In this document: positions 8,916 through 17,490 of the stretch, in pieces | Layout: every line of letters starts with the position of its first letter | How positions within the stretch are numbered: position 1 is the stretch's first letter | NCBI RefSeq assembly: GCF_026262505.1 | Contig: NC_067205.1 | Span: forward strand, 19,217,645 to 19,281,644 | DNA from: Trichomonas vaginalis G3 | Taxonomy: Eukaryota; Parabasalia; Trichomonadida; Trichomonadidae | Direction of reading: 5' to 3' | Length of the DNA: 64,000 nucleotides | Position numbers and translations under genes: made by a program | The notes under the pieces: generated by a model | Databases searched by the model: none | The model's input: only the letters and a program-made list of their open reading frames with translations | What the model was told of the DNA's origin: nothing

Positions 8916-9764
8916 ATGCTTTCAATAGAAAAAGAAAATTCAAGAGTTGCTACAACTAAACCATTAGATGAACTTTTTACGAATGTCGGTCAAAAGTTTG
9001 AGACAGAGACCGTAAAGCATGAAGGCTATCGTTTTGACTACCCGTTAAGATGGTTAAGAGACCCATCTGTCACAAAAGCTATTGGCTTTCGTAGAATGAA
9101 GTTCATTTCAGAAGCCATACATGGTTTCCCATTTACAGTCGGTTTTGAAGTTCGATACTATAACAAAGAAAAACGTATGTATGAGAAATTTGAACAGGGA
9201 AAACTTTTACAAGTGAATTTGCTTGTAAACTTAGAAACAACTCTTCAAGCTTTTCAAGAAAAAATAAACGACATCTATATCGAATATGCAAACCAGTATA
9301 ACATTGACGAGGGAGAGTACCATCTCGATATTATATATGACAGGAAAAATGCAACTGTTAAAATCAATAGAATAGAAGACCTTGGAGAAAACGTTTATAT
9401 TTCTACAAAATATAACAACTTGGCATGGTATAGATTTCTGAGGATGTTAAATCAGCCTGCAGCATATCCAGTACACCCGGACTTTTATGAAGTCGAAAAC
9501 CCTAATGGAACATATGAAAATGTTTTCGACTCAGATGCTATTATCGTTCATGCTTCATTTTCTGGTGCACAAAACTCTTTCTTATGCTTGGCAAATGACT
9601 TTTACGAAAAACCTACAAAGCTATATGAACCGCCGAGTGGAAGTATTTCAGACTTTCAAGTATGGTTTACAACAGATGGAAGAAAGAGAATAATTCCATT
9701 ATACCATGCGTTTTACTTAGAACTTAGTTTCATATACAACTACTATCGAACGGTAAAAATATAA
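8916..9764 (+). CDS. Polinton structural-like protein, family S
   Basis: A 282-residue paralogue of 3838-4698. FDYPLRWLRDPS and AIGFRRMKF lie near residues 46-66. The late block includes VHASFSGAQNSFLCL and FYEKPTKLYEPPSG. The final strand LELSFIYNYYRTV closes the protein. It is probably a virion protein by context, because it is sandwiched between the fibre and the amphipathic proteins. Its near-identical relative is 41481-42329. Confidence 0.78.
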   Translation: MLSIEKENSRVATTKPLDELFTNVGQKFETETVKHEGYRFDYPLRWLRDPSVTKAIGFRRMKFISEAIHGFPFTVGFEVRYYNKEKRMYEKFEQGKLLQVNLLVNLETTLQAFQEKINDIYIEYANQYNIDEGEYHLDIIYDRKNATVKINRIEDLGENVYISTKYNNLAWYRFLRMLNQPAAYPVHPDFYEVENPNGTYENVFDSDAIIVHASFSGAQNSFLCLANDFYEKPTKLYEPPSGSISDFQVWFTTDGRKRIIPLYHAFYLELSFIYNYYRTVKI

Positions 9765-9768
9765 TTTT

Positions 9769-10002
9769 TTAATATACCGGTTGTGGTTGCCAACTTGACT
9801 GTGGTGCAGGTTCAGGCTGTTGTATAACAGGAGCTTGTTCTTCTGGTTCAGGGTCTTTAGGTATAATACCAACGAACTGACCTACTCTTTTACCAATATT
9901 TTTGACTCCGTTCCAAATTCCTCTTCCTACGGTTTTTATTCCATTCCATATACCTCTTCCGACTCTTCTGAAGAAGTTTCCAATACTACTGAAGAAACCC
10001 AT
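9769..10002 (-). CDS. Amphipathic basic peptide protein, 77 residues
   Basis: It begins MGFFSSIGNFFRRVGRG and contains two near-repeats of GIWNGIK/V spaced by 11 residues, then a proline/glutamine-rich tail. The first half is a strongly amphipathic cationic segment, resembling membrane-lytic peptides such as the front part of adenovirus protein VI. That function is inferred. The ATG follows GATTTTTACATATAGTAAA. A relative is at 41234-41476. Confidence 0.72.
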   Translation of the reverse strand: MGFFSSIGNFFRRVGRGIWNGIKTVGRGIWNGVKNIGKRVGQFVGIIPKDPEPEEQAPVIQQPEPAPQSSWQPQPVY

Positions 10003-10020
10003 TTTACTATATGTAAAAAT

Positions 10021-10383
10021 CTAATGTCCGCCTAGTCTCTTACGTTTCCTGTTGAGTTCCATAGCATTCTTTAACTGGAGCTCATACATTCTGTTTCTCC
10101 TCTGGTAGAAAACATATTCTGGGTCAACTCCTGTGTTCGCGTCATCTGCATAAAGTTGTTTATATCCCACTTCAGGGTTTGTATAAAACTCTTTCCATCT
10201 CATATTTGCATACCATGGTGGCAAACCTAACGCAGCGTCATTTGACATGGCAGTTTGCATTTGTACATCTGTTGGCACTTGACCATAGTTTGCCATTGCA
10301 GTTTGTATTCTAACTTCATTTGGAATATTCTCTGGGTTTGGTTGTCCAGGTTGCTGTGCATTCGCTAAGTTCTGTGCGTCCAT
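10021..10383 (-). CDS. Conserved 120-residue protein
   Basis: The sequence is identical at the protein level to 40853-41215. The N-terminal third is Asn/Gln/Pro-rich with two imperfect copies of the pattern VQIQTAMxN. The C-terminal part is aromatic and basic, ending in KRKRLGGH. No family is recognised. Complete identity between the two arms argues for a very recent common origin. Confidence 0.75.
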   Translation of the reverse strand: MDAQNLANAQQPGQPNPENIPNEVRIQTAMANYGQVPTDVQMQTAMSNDAALGLPPWYANMRWKEFYTNPEVGYKQLYADDANTGVDPEYVFYQRRNRMYELQLKNAMELNRKRKRLGGH

Positions 10384-10406
10384 TTAATATTAGATAAAAA
10401 TATCTC

Positions 10407-10538
10407 TTACGAGTACATATGCTGAACATTTGCAGGCATTGGTTCATCTTCATATTCTCTGTACTTTTCTGCCACGTCAAATAAATAAATGACACAATGG
10501 AAAAAACCTAAAACAAGTAGTCCTATTTCAAACCACAT
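10407..10538 (-). CDS. Small single-pass membrane protein, 43 residues
   Basis: It begins MWFEIGLLVLGFFHCVIYLF, one clear membrane segment, followed by a charged tail EKYREYEDEP. It overlaps the end of the methylase gene by 16 bases. The same gene is at 40698-40829, which supports it as real despite its size. Its role is unknown; small membrane proteins are common in Polinton-like viruses. Confidence 0.65.
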   Translation of the reverse strand: MWFEIGLLVLGFFHCVIYLFDVAEKYREYEDEPMPANVQHMYS

Positions 10539-11280
10539 TTACTTACTAATAAAATTTCTTTGTTATGACACTTTCTCCGGTTTATAGGACCTCTCTCATA
10601 TTCTATCTTGTCATATCTAAACTCATAGTCATGTATGTCCTCTAACCATCTCATAACGGTTTCCAAACCACTTTTATCGGATGTAAAGTAAAAGCATGGA
10701 CAGTTATGTAAAACGTCTAAAGTTTCTAAAGAGTCTCTCAAAGTCCAGTCTACTTGGTATTGAAAATCCCATGTGTTATAGAACGGCGGGTCCACTATAA
10801 AGAAAACATTTTCCTTGTCTTTATATTTTTCATACAACTCTGTCCAATGACATCTCACAAACTCTATACCCTCAATATATTTTTCTATGTCCTCTTTGAA
10901 AACATTTGTATAGTTAAGATATAAAACATTTGACATAAGTGTTTCAATGTCATGAACTCTTATAGAACCACTATATAATAGTCTAGCAGATATACTATCC
11001 CAGTCTATATATTCTGCTTTTTTCAAAACCTCTCTCACAATATTTTTCTTATCTAATGGTATACGTTCCATCTTACCTATAGGTATCTTTTCTTTTAACT
11101 CTTTCAATATATTGTTTGTAGAGATGCGAGTTTCCGAATTTTTTTAGCCCTGGGATGTCATAACCGCTGCGGTTTTGTAAAATTTGGGATAAATTTTGAC
11201 AATCCATTTTTTGTGGGATGTACGTTTATATCAATTTGCTCGGCGTTTGCCGAGCTATTGTACAATCCTACTCGAATTCA

Positions 11281-11643
11281 TTACGCAGCCCTGGTCACTC
11301 AAAGGCCAGGGCATACAATTACAAAATAGTAGAGTGAGACTCTTCTAATTTCTTCCAATCACAAGGAAGATCTTAGAAGAGCCTCACTCTACTCGAACAC
11401 ATTACGCAGCCCTGGTCACTCAAAGGCCAGGGCATACAATTACAAAATAGTAGAGTGAGACTCTTCTAATTTCTTCCAATCACAAGGAAGATCTTAGAAG
11501 AGCCTCACTCTACTCGAACACATTACGCAGCCCTGGTCACTCAAAGGCCAGGGCATACAATTACAAAATAGTAGAGTGAGACTCTTCTAATTTCTTCCAA
11601 TCACAAGGAAGATCTTAGAAGAGCCTCACTCTACTCGAACACA
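11281..11643. repeat. 121-bp tandem array inside the MULE, three units
   Basis: Units start at 11281, 11402 and 11523. Each holds two fold-back segments: CCCTGG...CCAGGG, and GTAGAGTGAG...CTCACTCTAC around a GAAG-rich centre. The sister MULE has four units. Confidence 0.9.
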
Positions 11644-11787
11644 TTACGCAGCTCCTGCTCAACAATGAGCAGGTCTTACCACTTTGAGAGGCTTTCGTTC
11701 GAGTTCTGATGCAGATCCCAACGCGAGCGAGAGTCTCTCAAGCAAGCTTCTAATTTGTAGCTAGAGTTTCACTCTTATGAACTGGCA

Positions 11788-12009
11788 GCCAATTTGAGAG
11801 ACTTTCGCTCGAGATCTAATGAAAAATCAGAACTCGGCCAAAAATTGCCCAAACAGGCTTGTAATTCGTAGCTATAGTATTGATCGTATGGATGTGTTGC
11901 CAATTTGAGAGACTTTCGCTCGAGATCTAATGAAAAATCAGAACTCGGCCAAAAATTGCCCAAACAGGCTTGTAATTCGTAGCTATAGTATTGATCGTAT
12001 GGATGTGTT
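11788..12009. repeat. 111-bp tandem duplication inside the MULE
   Basis: Two units start at 11788 and 11899 and a diverged third begins at 12010. The sister copy has one fewer. The ORF across this array (11775-12074) is a repeat translation and is not called as a gene. Confidence 0.85.
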
Positions 12010-12021
12010 GCCAATATGAGA

Positions 12022-12068
12022 GACTTTCGCTCGATGTCTGATATTGCATCAGACATCGAGCGAAAGTC
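12022..12068. repeat. Perfect 21-bp inverted repeat in the MULE
   Basis: Arms of 21 bases beginning GACTTTCGCTCGATG surround a 5-base spacer ATTGC. The same structure is present at the matching place in copy 2. It could form a cruciform; its role is unknown. Confidence 0.9.
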
Positions 12069-12927
12069 ACTCAAAACAGCTTAGACATGTCTATTTTGAC
12101 GGCATTAAATGATTTCATAGGAAATGTCTCAGTTGTTAATTAAGTTCACGTGAGCTTTTATGAATGAAAATAAGTAAAAAAAAGAATTTTCTCAAAAAAA
12201 ATTGTGTACACATTGAAATTTTTATCTATAAATTTAGATATGTCATCAATAATATAATATAATTTTAAATTTGTGGAGTACACTTGGGATAATTGAATAT
12301 GGGCTACCCCATCCCAACCTCTCAAACTTCCTCTGAATTTGGACAAGGTATCCCAATCCCAAAGACCTATCTGAATAAAATGAAATAAGTATATTATATA
12401 TATTATTTATTTGCTAATAATGAGCATAAATCGCTAAAATTATGAAGAAATTAAAAATTAAAAATTAAAATTAGAAAAAAATGTTGATTTAATGAGAGAA
12501 TATTGTATAAAAATAGAATTATTAGCTAAAATACGTATTAATTTTATGATATTTCAATCACATTAACGAAAATCGCCCATTTTTAATTCAAATGGGCGGG
12601 AAAAAAAATAAAATTCCAAAAAAAAAATTGAATTGGGGAAACGATAGGGGACGGGATATGAGAAACCCCATATGTTTGGGAATTTTTCGCATCACTATTG
12701 TTTGTGTCTGGTATATGTTTGAGACGGTCCATATAGTTGTCGAAGTCATTGCATATAATCTTTGAGTCTGGGAATATTGTATGGCACAAATGGGATATAT
12801 AGAAACTTCCACCGAACAAATCTACAAATGTTAGACCATTCGGTAGTTTCTTAAGTTCTCTCAATAGAATATCTTTACATCTACTCTTATTTCCAAAGAA
12901 GGGTAACGGTGGTTTTGTAAAATTCAT

Positions 12928-13382
12928 TTATATATAATAATAAAAATGTTTTTTCCTGAAAAGTGACAGAAAAGTGACAAAACATTTACGAAGGAGAAGT
13001 TTATTTCCTGGACTGTTGTCAAAATGTCATGTTGTCACCATTTTCAAAAAGATGTTAGTTGACCGAGGGACCGAGGGACCGAGGGACCTGGTGACACCTT
13101 CAGTTCTTCAAAACATTTACGAAGAAGTCTTGACAAAACATTTACGATGAAATCATGACAAAAACATATACGAAGAAGTCATGACAAAACATATACGAAG
13201 AAGTCATGACAAAACATGAAAACATATATAATTTGTGAAAAGCGAAACATTATATAATGTTTTCGACCCAGAAGAAGGCTTCTCAAAGTATACTTCCTTG
13301 GAACGCCTGTAACTTTTCCTGTAGCGACGATAGACCCTTACTTGTCCGGACAAAGTTATACTAAACATCTTCAGGGCTAGAG
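12928..13382. repeat. Subterminal region of A-left with repeat-block insertion
   Basis: Between the methylase start and the terminus there is no gene. At 12975-13217 a block of 25-bp-type repeats and a CCGAGGGAC module is bounded by TGACAAAACAT at both ends. The matching site in A-right (about 39840) has this 11-mer once and no block, so the block was added at it. Confidence 0.8.
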
Positions 13383-13432
13383 GGCACGAAGTGCCTGGAG
13401 GCCCCACTACCCTTTTTTTTTTTTTTTTTTTT
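13383..13432. repeat. A-left terminus with hairpin and poly-T
   Basis: The terminal stretch contains the hairpin GGCACGAAGTGCC (13383-13395), then GGAGGCCCCACTACCC, then 20 T. The mirror-image terminus at 39626-39680 has the same hairpin and a 26-nt poly-A. The homopolymer next to both termini suggests it belongs to the element end or its preferred target. Confidence 0.7.
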
Positions 13433-13478
13433 ATTATAGTTTAATACTCAATCAGTTAAATCTTTTAGTTCACAATAA

Positions 13479-15198
13479 GAAGAGAAGCATGTTCAAATAA
13501 GCAATTCTGATAATGAATTAAAATATTATGGCTGTCTTTCTAGAGACATTGATTTTTCATACATTGAAATTCAAATCTTTGATAAAAAAAATAGAAATTT
13601 AATTTGGAATTCTGGTTACTATTCATTTAATTCATATGCAAACTCTATCATATCAGTATTATTGCTCAAATTCATTAATGTTGTGCGAAATGGTATTGGT
13701 CCTTTCTATGATGGATTTTATGAAACAATAGAATTTGATCCGAAATCGAAGATGACAACATTAAATAATACAATTTTCGGATATGTAAGAGCACCTAATA
13801 TATTTATTCCTAAATCAGTTAGAGTTATTCAAAGTAGTACATTTCAAGGTTCAAGATATATTACAAATATAACATTTGCAGAAGATTCAGAACTCGAATT
13901 TGTTGACACACGAGGTTTTTCAGACACAAACATAATATCTCTAAATTTACCTAAATCTACAAATTTATCTGCAAACTCACTCAATCCTTCTCCGAGTTTG
14001 ACGACAGTATATATTAATAGTAATTTAACATTCTTAGAAATAGGATGCTTCAACGGATGTCCTAAACTTCAACACTTTATCATCGTTGAAACAGCAAATT
14101 ACAAATTTTCATCTAAAATGCTCACAAATGCACTCATAACAGAATGTTTTTATTTACAAAATGATTTGACGTCAGTTCATTTCCCACGAAATATGATATT
14201 AAGTGAACAGTTAGTTCAATCTGTTCCAGATTTGACAGAAATAGAATTTGAAGATGGATCCATTTATGATTATTACGAAGGTGTCATTTATCGAAATAAA
14301 TATCAAACTGCATTTGCAGTTCCAGGAGGAATTGAGTCAGTAACATTAAGAGAAGAAGTCAATATCATCAATGATTATTGTTTTTCATCATGTTCTAAAC
14401 TTAAATATATCACAATCCAAAGTAATATTTCTGAAATCCGCCAGTATGCATTTACAAATACAAATGTTTCTGATATTCATTTCAAAAGCGTAACTAAAAT
14501 CTTTAAATTTGCATTTCGAGAAAGTTTATCGAAAAACATTACTTTTGAATATGGACCAATTACCTTATCAAGTCATACATTTTATTCTGCATCAATCAAT
14601 GATATTGTATTCAATGGAACACAATCTATTGAATCACAATCATTTGCATATACTAATATTGTTCGAGCTATATTCTTAGAAACATGTTCTCTCGAAAGTA
14701 TCGATGATCAATGTTTTATTGGTTGTAAATCATTAGAAGAAGTTATTCTTTGTTCATCAATTCGAAAGATCGAATATAGTTGTTTTACAGATTCAATTAA
14801 TTTGAAAACAATTATATTCTCAGAGAACAGTTCATTAAATACAATTGAACGAAATTGTTTCACACGAACAATTATTGAATCAATCACTCTTCCTAAATCA
14901 TTGAATAATGTTCAAACACAAGTTTTTGAGCAGTGCAAAAAGCTTAAGACAGTTATATTTGAATCAGAAAATGTTAATATAGTCAGTGGTGCATTCACAG
15001 GATGCATAAATTTAGGAAGTGTTACATTTAATTCTATCAGTAGTCTTCCATTAGATATTTTCACAGGATGTGATAGTTTGAACAACATCACTATTCGTAA
15101 TCAAGATTCAACATTTATTTCATACAATGGAAGTGTTTATAGTAATGAAGACAAAATTCTTAAATTTGTTTGTAATGGTGCTACTGAAGTTAGTATAC
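13479..15198 (+). pseudogene. Host BspA-like leucine-rich-repeat gene, 5' piece
   Basis: The open frame runs from 13479 with no in-frame ATG until 13752. It encodes repeated units of the LRR_5/BspA type (patterns such as I-x-x-x-x-F-x-x-C-x-x-L-x-x-V/I-x-F), more than ten of them. TvBspA proteins are a large T. vaginalis family of presumed surface or secreted proteins. The 5' end is probably cut off by A-left. The frame then enters element B at 15199. After removal of element B, the frame continues exactly at 37712. No signal peptide is visible. Confidence 0.88.
15193..15198. repeat. 6-bp target duplication of element B, left
   Basis: GTATAC lies directly before the element end CTAAGTCGTG. 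The same hexamer is at 37706-37711. Six bases is the known Polinton duplication length. Confidence 0.85.
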
Positions 15199-15859
15199 CT
15201 AAGTCGTGTACGGAGGCACTGCGTTCCGCCGTACGCAATACTTGTGAATTTGACACTTTACAAAACCGTTAACGTATATTTTACAACACAAACACAAACA
15301 CCAACTTAACCTTAAATATTTATAAAGCCGCCAACCACTTCACCTTACTACTGTAAAAATAAACGTTCTCACTTACAAAAGTATTGCAACTCTTCCCATT
15401 GCTGTGCTTCACACAATAGTTCATATTCTTCAGTATCGCTGCTGTCGCTCCAATCGTCAGAGTCAAAATCACTGTCAAAATGAATGTTAGTAAGTTTTGA
15501 CAAAGCTAATGAAACACGTTTACCGTTTGTATCGTATGCTTGTATAAACTTTCCATTCTTCATTCCTTCATAAACGCTCAAACTAACTTTACCCTTTCTC
15601 CCTCGTATCTGATAGAATGTATTTTCACGAGGAACGAAGAACAAATTCTTGAACTCATGACCGTTGTAGTTTATTATCTCAATAGTTTTCGTCATTTATA
15701 TAAAAATAAAATAAAAAATAAACTTAAAAATTAATGATATCACCACCCTCACACGTATGAAAACATAGCACAAAAATAAATTTAGGTGAAGTGGTGAAAT
15801 CTCACCTCTTTTTTCACCTCTTTTTTCACCCTGTTGAATTCATTACTTTATAACTCTCT
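15199..15859. repeat. Left terminal inverted repeat of element B
   Basis: The sequence from CTAAGTCGTGTACGG inward is matched by the reverse complement of 37045-37705. It contains a complete gene (15369-15695) and extends to the stop-codon end of the next gene. Confidence 0.92.
15369..15695 (-). CDS. Terminal-repeat protein related to an HNH C-terminal module
   Basis: A 108-residue protein encoded within the terminal repeat, so it is present twice (also 37209-37535), identical in both. Residues 4-72 (TIEIINYNGHEF, FYQIRG, YDTNGKRVSLALSKL) align with the C-terminal module of the HNH endonuclease at 4724-5308 (TIEITDYGEHTFEF, DTDGKYVKILLNKF). The tail is very acidic (DSDFDSDDWSDSSDTEE). It might be a DNA- or end-binding module; function is inferred. 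The start follows TTTTATTTTTATATAA. Confidence 0.78.
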   Translation of the reverse strand: MTKTIEIINYNGHEFKNLFFVPRENTFYQIRGRKGKVSLSVYEGMKNGKFIQAYDTNGKRVSLALSKLTNIHFDSDFDSDDWSDSSDTEEYELLCEAQQWEELQYFCK

Positions 15860-16367
15860 TCCTTGGTTTCTTTTTAGTTGCTTTCTTCACGTCTGTCTCC
15901 AACTTGACTGTCTTTCTTCTTCGTCCGTAATGATACCAGTTACTTCCACCAGTCAATGGGTCAAATGGTCTTTCGTAAGGGTTTCCATACATTCCATAGG
16001 GACCATACGGAAGAACTACTGGTGGAGAAGAAACATTTTCTTTAGTTCCATCGAATCTATTTAAATGCATTGTTTCACCTTTCATCTGGTCATTAAAGTC
16101 TTTTGCGTGTTTTGCAAACTCATCGTCCTTTCCTAAAGCATTTTCTGACTCAGTCGCAACCAAATTGGATGCTTTATTTATGAGCCCTATTTTATTTAAT
16201 CTTAACTTCTTTGCAACCCAGCCTCCAATCTTTCCTTTATTTGCATCTAATGTCTTCGAAACTCTTCCTCCACTCATTTTATTTACTGCGTCATAAGCTC
16301 CAAGTGCTTTTGCTCCAAATGCTAATGCTTTTGTTCCCATTGCGCCTAAAGCTGCCCAAGCTACCAT
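15843..16367 (-). CDS. Gly/Ala-rich N-terminus, basic C-terminus protein
   Basis: A 174-residue protein that begins MVAWAALGAMGTKALAFGAKALGAY, a hydrophobic Gly/Ala amphipathic stretch. A Pro/Tyr/Gly-rich middle follows, and the end is strongly basic with KKATKKKPRKRVIK. The layout is like the small membrane-active or core proteins in the A elements. The last codons lie in the inner edge of the terminal repeat. No firm family is assigned. Confidence 0.72.
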   Translation of the reverse strand: MVAWAALGAMGTKALAFGAKALGAYDAVNKMSGGRVSKTLDANKGKIGGWVAKKLRLNKIGLINKASNLVATESENALGKDDEFAKHAKDFNDQMKGETMHLNRFDGTKENVSSPPVVLPYGPYGMYGNPYERPFDPLTGGSNWYHYGRRRKTVKLETDVKKATKKKPRKRVIK

Positions 16368-16592
16368 TTACACCATATTAAAATCATCTCTCTTCAATAT
16401 TATCTCATAAAAGTTCTCTTTACTGGAGAAAGTCAATGAAACATAAACATTCTCATGGACTTCGTCCTCGCCGCGTTGCGGCTTCATAAACTTCTTTCTT
16501 ATATCATCTATTCGCTTCAAAATGTCTGAACAATTGCTAACATCTTCTACAACAGTTATTTCATCATGAATGACCTTCAAGAACAAGCTCAT
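16368..16592 (-). CDS. Small protein carrying a double-hairpin insert
   Basis: A 74-residue protein of unknown function. Residues about 37-45 (KPQRGEDEVH) are encoded by a 29-bp double hairpin (16454-16482). The same 29 bases occur in the polymerase gene at 29326-29354, in an unrelated protein. The upstream AATAGCATATTAA leader sits at the end of the next gene, and the genes are packed without spacer. Confidence 0.65.
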   Translation of the reverse strand: MSLFLKVIHDEITVVEDVSNCSDILKRIDDIRKKFMKPQRGEDEVHENVYVSLTFSSKENFYEIILKRDDFNMV

Positions 16593-17474
16593 TTAATATG
16601 CTATTAAAATCATTTCAATAATGAGTCCATCCTTTCCATCTTTAGGTAGCACAACATCTTTCATTGAAGAAGGTTCGACAAGTCTTATGTTAAACTTACT
16701 GACAAAGTTTGTTATACTATAATGCTTCGGTGGCGAATACATGTAGTTTGAAAGACATAATATAGATTCTTCAGCAAATTCACTTATACTGGATTTTATA
16801 ACAATGTTCTCACGAGACCAAATACCACCAATTGACAATCTTGTAAGCAATCCTGCTGAACCTTCAACTGTAAACGTCGATGGTAACATTCCACGAAGGT
16901 CATCTATTGACATCGTTGAGTCACTGAATTTAAATATTTTCTTAAAGCAATCGTCATTATCTAACCATGCGATAGCTTTGAAGTTTTCATTCGAATATAC
17001 ATCTGCTTCATTAAATGTAAAACCTGACTTCTTTGCAGAGATGACTTTAAAATCTATTGAGTTTGTTTCAAAATTATATGCTATGCTAACTTCTGAAGGT
17101 AATGGGTGTCCTTCCGCAGTCAGTTGTTCTCTCACTACCGTTTGAAGCTTTGTGTTAAAAACTTTCATGTCATCTCCTGTGTCTAGGTTCACATACACAG
17201 CAACAGGAAAACTATCTTGCTTCTTTGTTTCATCATTATACCTCAAAACATTAAAGTTCTTCAATAATATTGTTCTTCCTGCTGGAATACTTCGAACCTG
17301 TCTTATTTCAATAGCTTTCTCACCTCCTACATACTCTACCCAGTGTCTTGGATATTCATAAGTATACTGACTTTCTTGAATTTTGGTAGGTTTCATCATA
17401 ACATGTTCATAGTATATCTTTATACTCTTGTCAGTTAGACTCGGTGCTATGTTCTGAATATTTCTGACTTGCAT
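16593..17474 (-). CDS. Polinton structural-like protein, family S (B)
   Basis: The likely start is the ATG at 17474 (MQVRNIQNIAPS), 16 bp from the divergent ATPase start, giving 293 residues. It carries the family S landmarks: YEYPRHWVEYVGGEKAIEIRQV near residues 39-60, a late FAEESILCLSNYMYSPPKHY block and a hydrophobic C-terminal strand. It is probably a virion component by context. The longer upstream frame extends into the ATPase gene and is not used. Confidence 0.72.
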   Translation of the reverse strand: MQVRNIQNIAPSLTDKSIKIYYEHVMMKPTKIQESQYTYEYPRHWVEYVGGEKAIEIRQVRSIPAGRTILLKNFNVLRYNDETKKQDSFPVAVYVNLDTGDDMKVFNTKLQTVVREQLTAEGHPLPSEVSIAYNFETNSIDFKVISAKKSGFTFNEADVYSNENFKAIAWLDNDDCFKKIFKFSDSTMSIDDLRGMLPSTFTVEGSAGLLTRLSIGGIWSRENIVIKSSISEFAEESILCLSNYMYSPPKHYSITNFVSKFNIRLVEPSSMKDVVLPKDGKDGLIIEMILIAY

Positions 17475-17490
17475 TTTTAATGGAGATAAA
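17475..17490. promoter_or_regulatory. 16-bp bidirectional promoter region
   Basis: The spacer TTTTAATGGAGATAAA separates the family S gene (minus) from the packaging ATPase (plus). Both ATGs directly abut it, so both messages must have almost no leader. Confidence 0.6.

Larger units (their letters stand above)
11120..12696. mobile_element. Non-autonomous MULE-like DNA transposon (copy 1)
   Basis: A 1577-bp insertion in the methylase gene, flanked by 9-bp direct repeats ATTGTTTGT (11111-11119 and 12697-12705). Its ends AGAGATGCGA and, reverse-complemented, AGTGATGCGA form a short imperfect inverted repeat. A 9-bp duplication with short ends fits the Mutator-like superfamily, known in T. vaginalis. 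It has no transposase gene. The interior is built of tandem and inverted repeats. The second copy is 37913-39499. Confidence 0.8.
10523..12927 (-). pseudogene. D12-class adenine DNA methylase gene, split by a MULE
   Basis: The 5' part lies at the 12927 end (PLPFFGNKS and FVDLFGGSFYISH, the AdoMet-binding motifs). The 3' part lies at the 10523 end (DPPFYNTW, the catalytic DPPY-type motif). Between them sits a 1.58-kb MULE-like insertion. The uninterrupted relative is at 39895-40713. The enzyme class methylates adenine in DNA and could protect element DNA from its own or a host nuclease. Confidence 0.85.
1..13412. mobile_element. Maverick/Polinton element A-left (partial)
   Basis: Gene content is that of a Polinton: integrase, fibre, structural-like proteins, adenine methylase, HNH endonuclease and KilA-N accessory genes. 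It runs off the left edge. Its right terminus abuts a 20-nt poly-T at 13413-13432, beyond which host BspA-like sequence begins. Gene order from that terminus inward matches the element starting near 39652 in inverted orientation, with near-identical proteins, so the two are recent relatives. It is broken, with a handful of breaks in the visible part plus one MULE insertion. The family is known from T. vaginalis; element boundaries on the left are not visible. Confidence 0.85.

Noticed and set aside
11775-12074. Protein with repeated ERKSLKLATHPYDQYYSYE units
   Set aside because: It is a translation of the 111-bp MULE tandem array; copy 2 has a different unit number and no conserved start.
13413-13432. 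Poly-A tail of a retrotransposon
   Set aside because: The homopolymer adjoins the same Polinton terminus at both sites (13413 and 39626), and no reverse transcriptase or LINE sequence is nearby.
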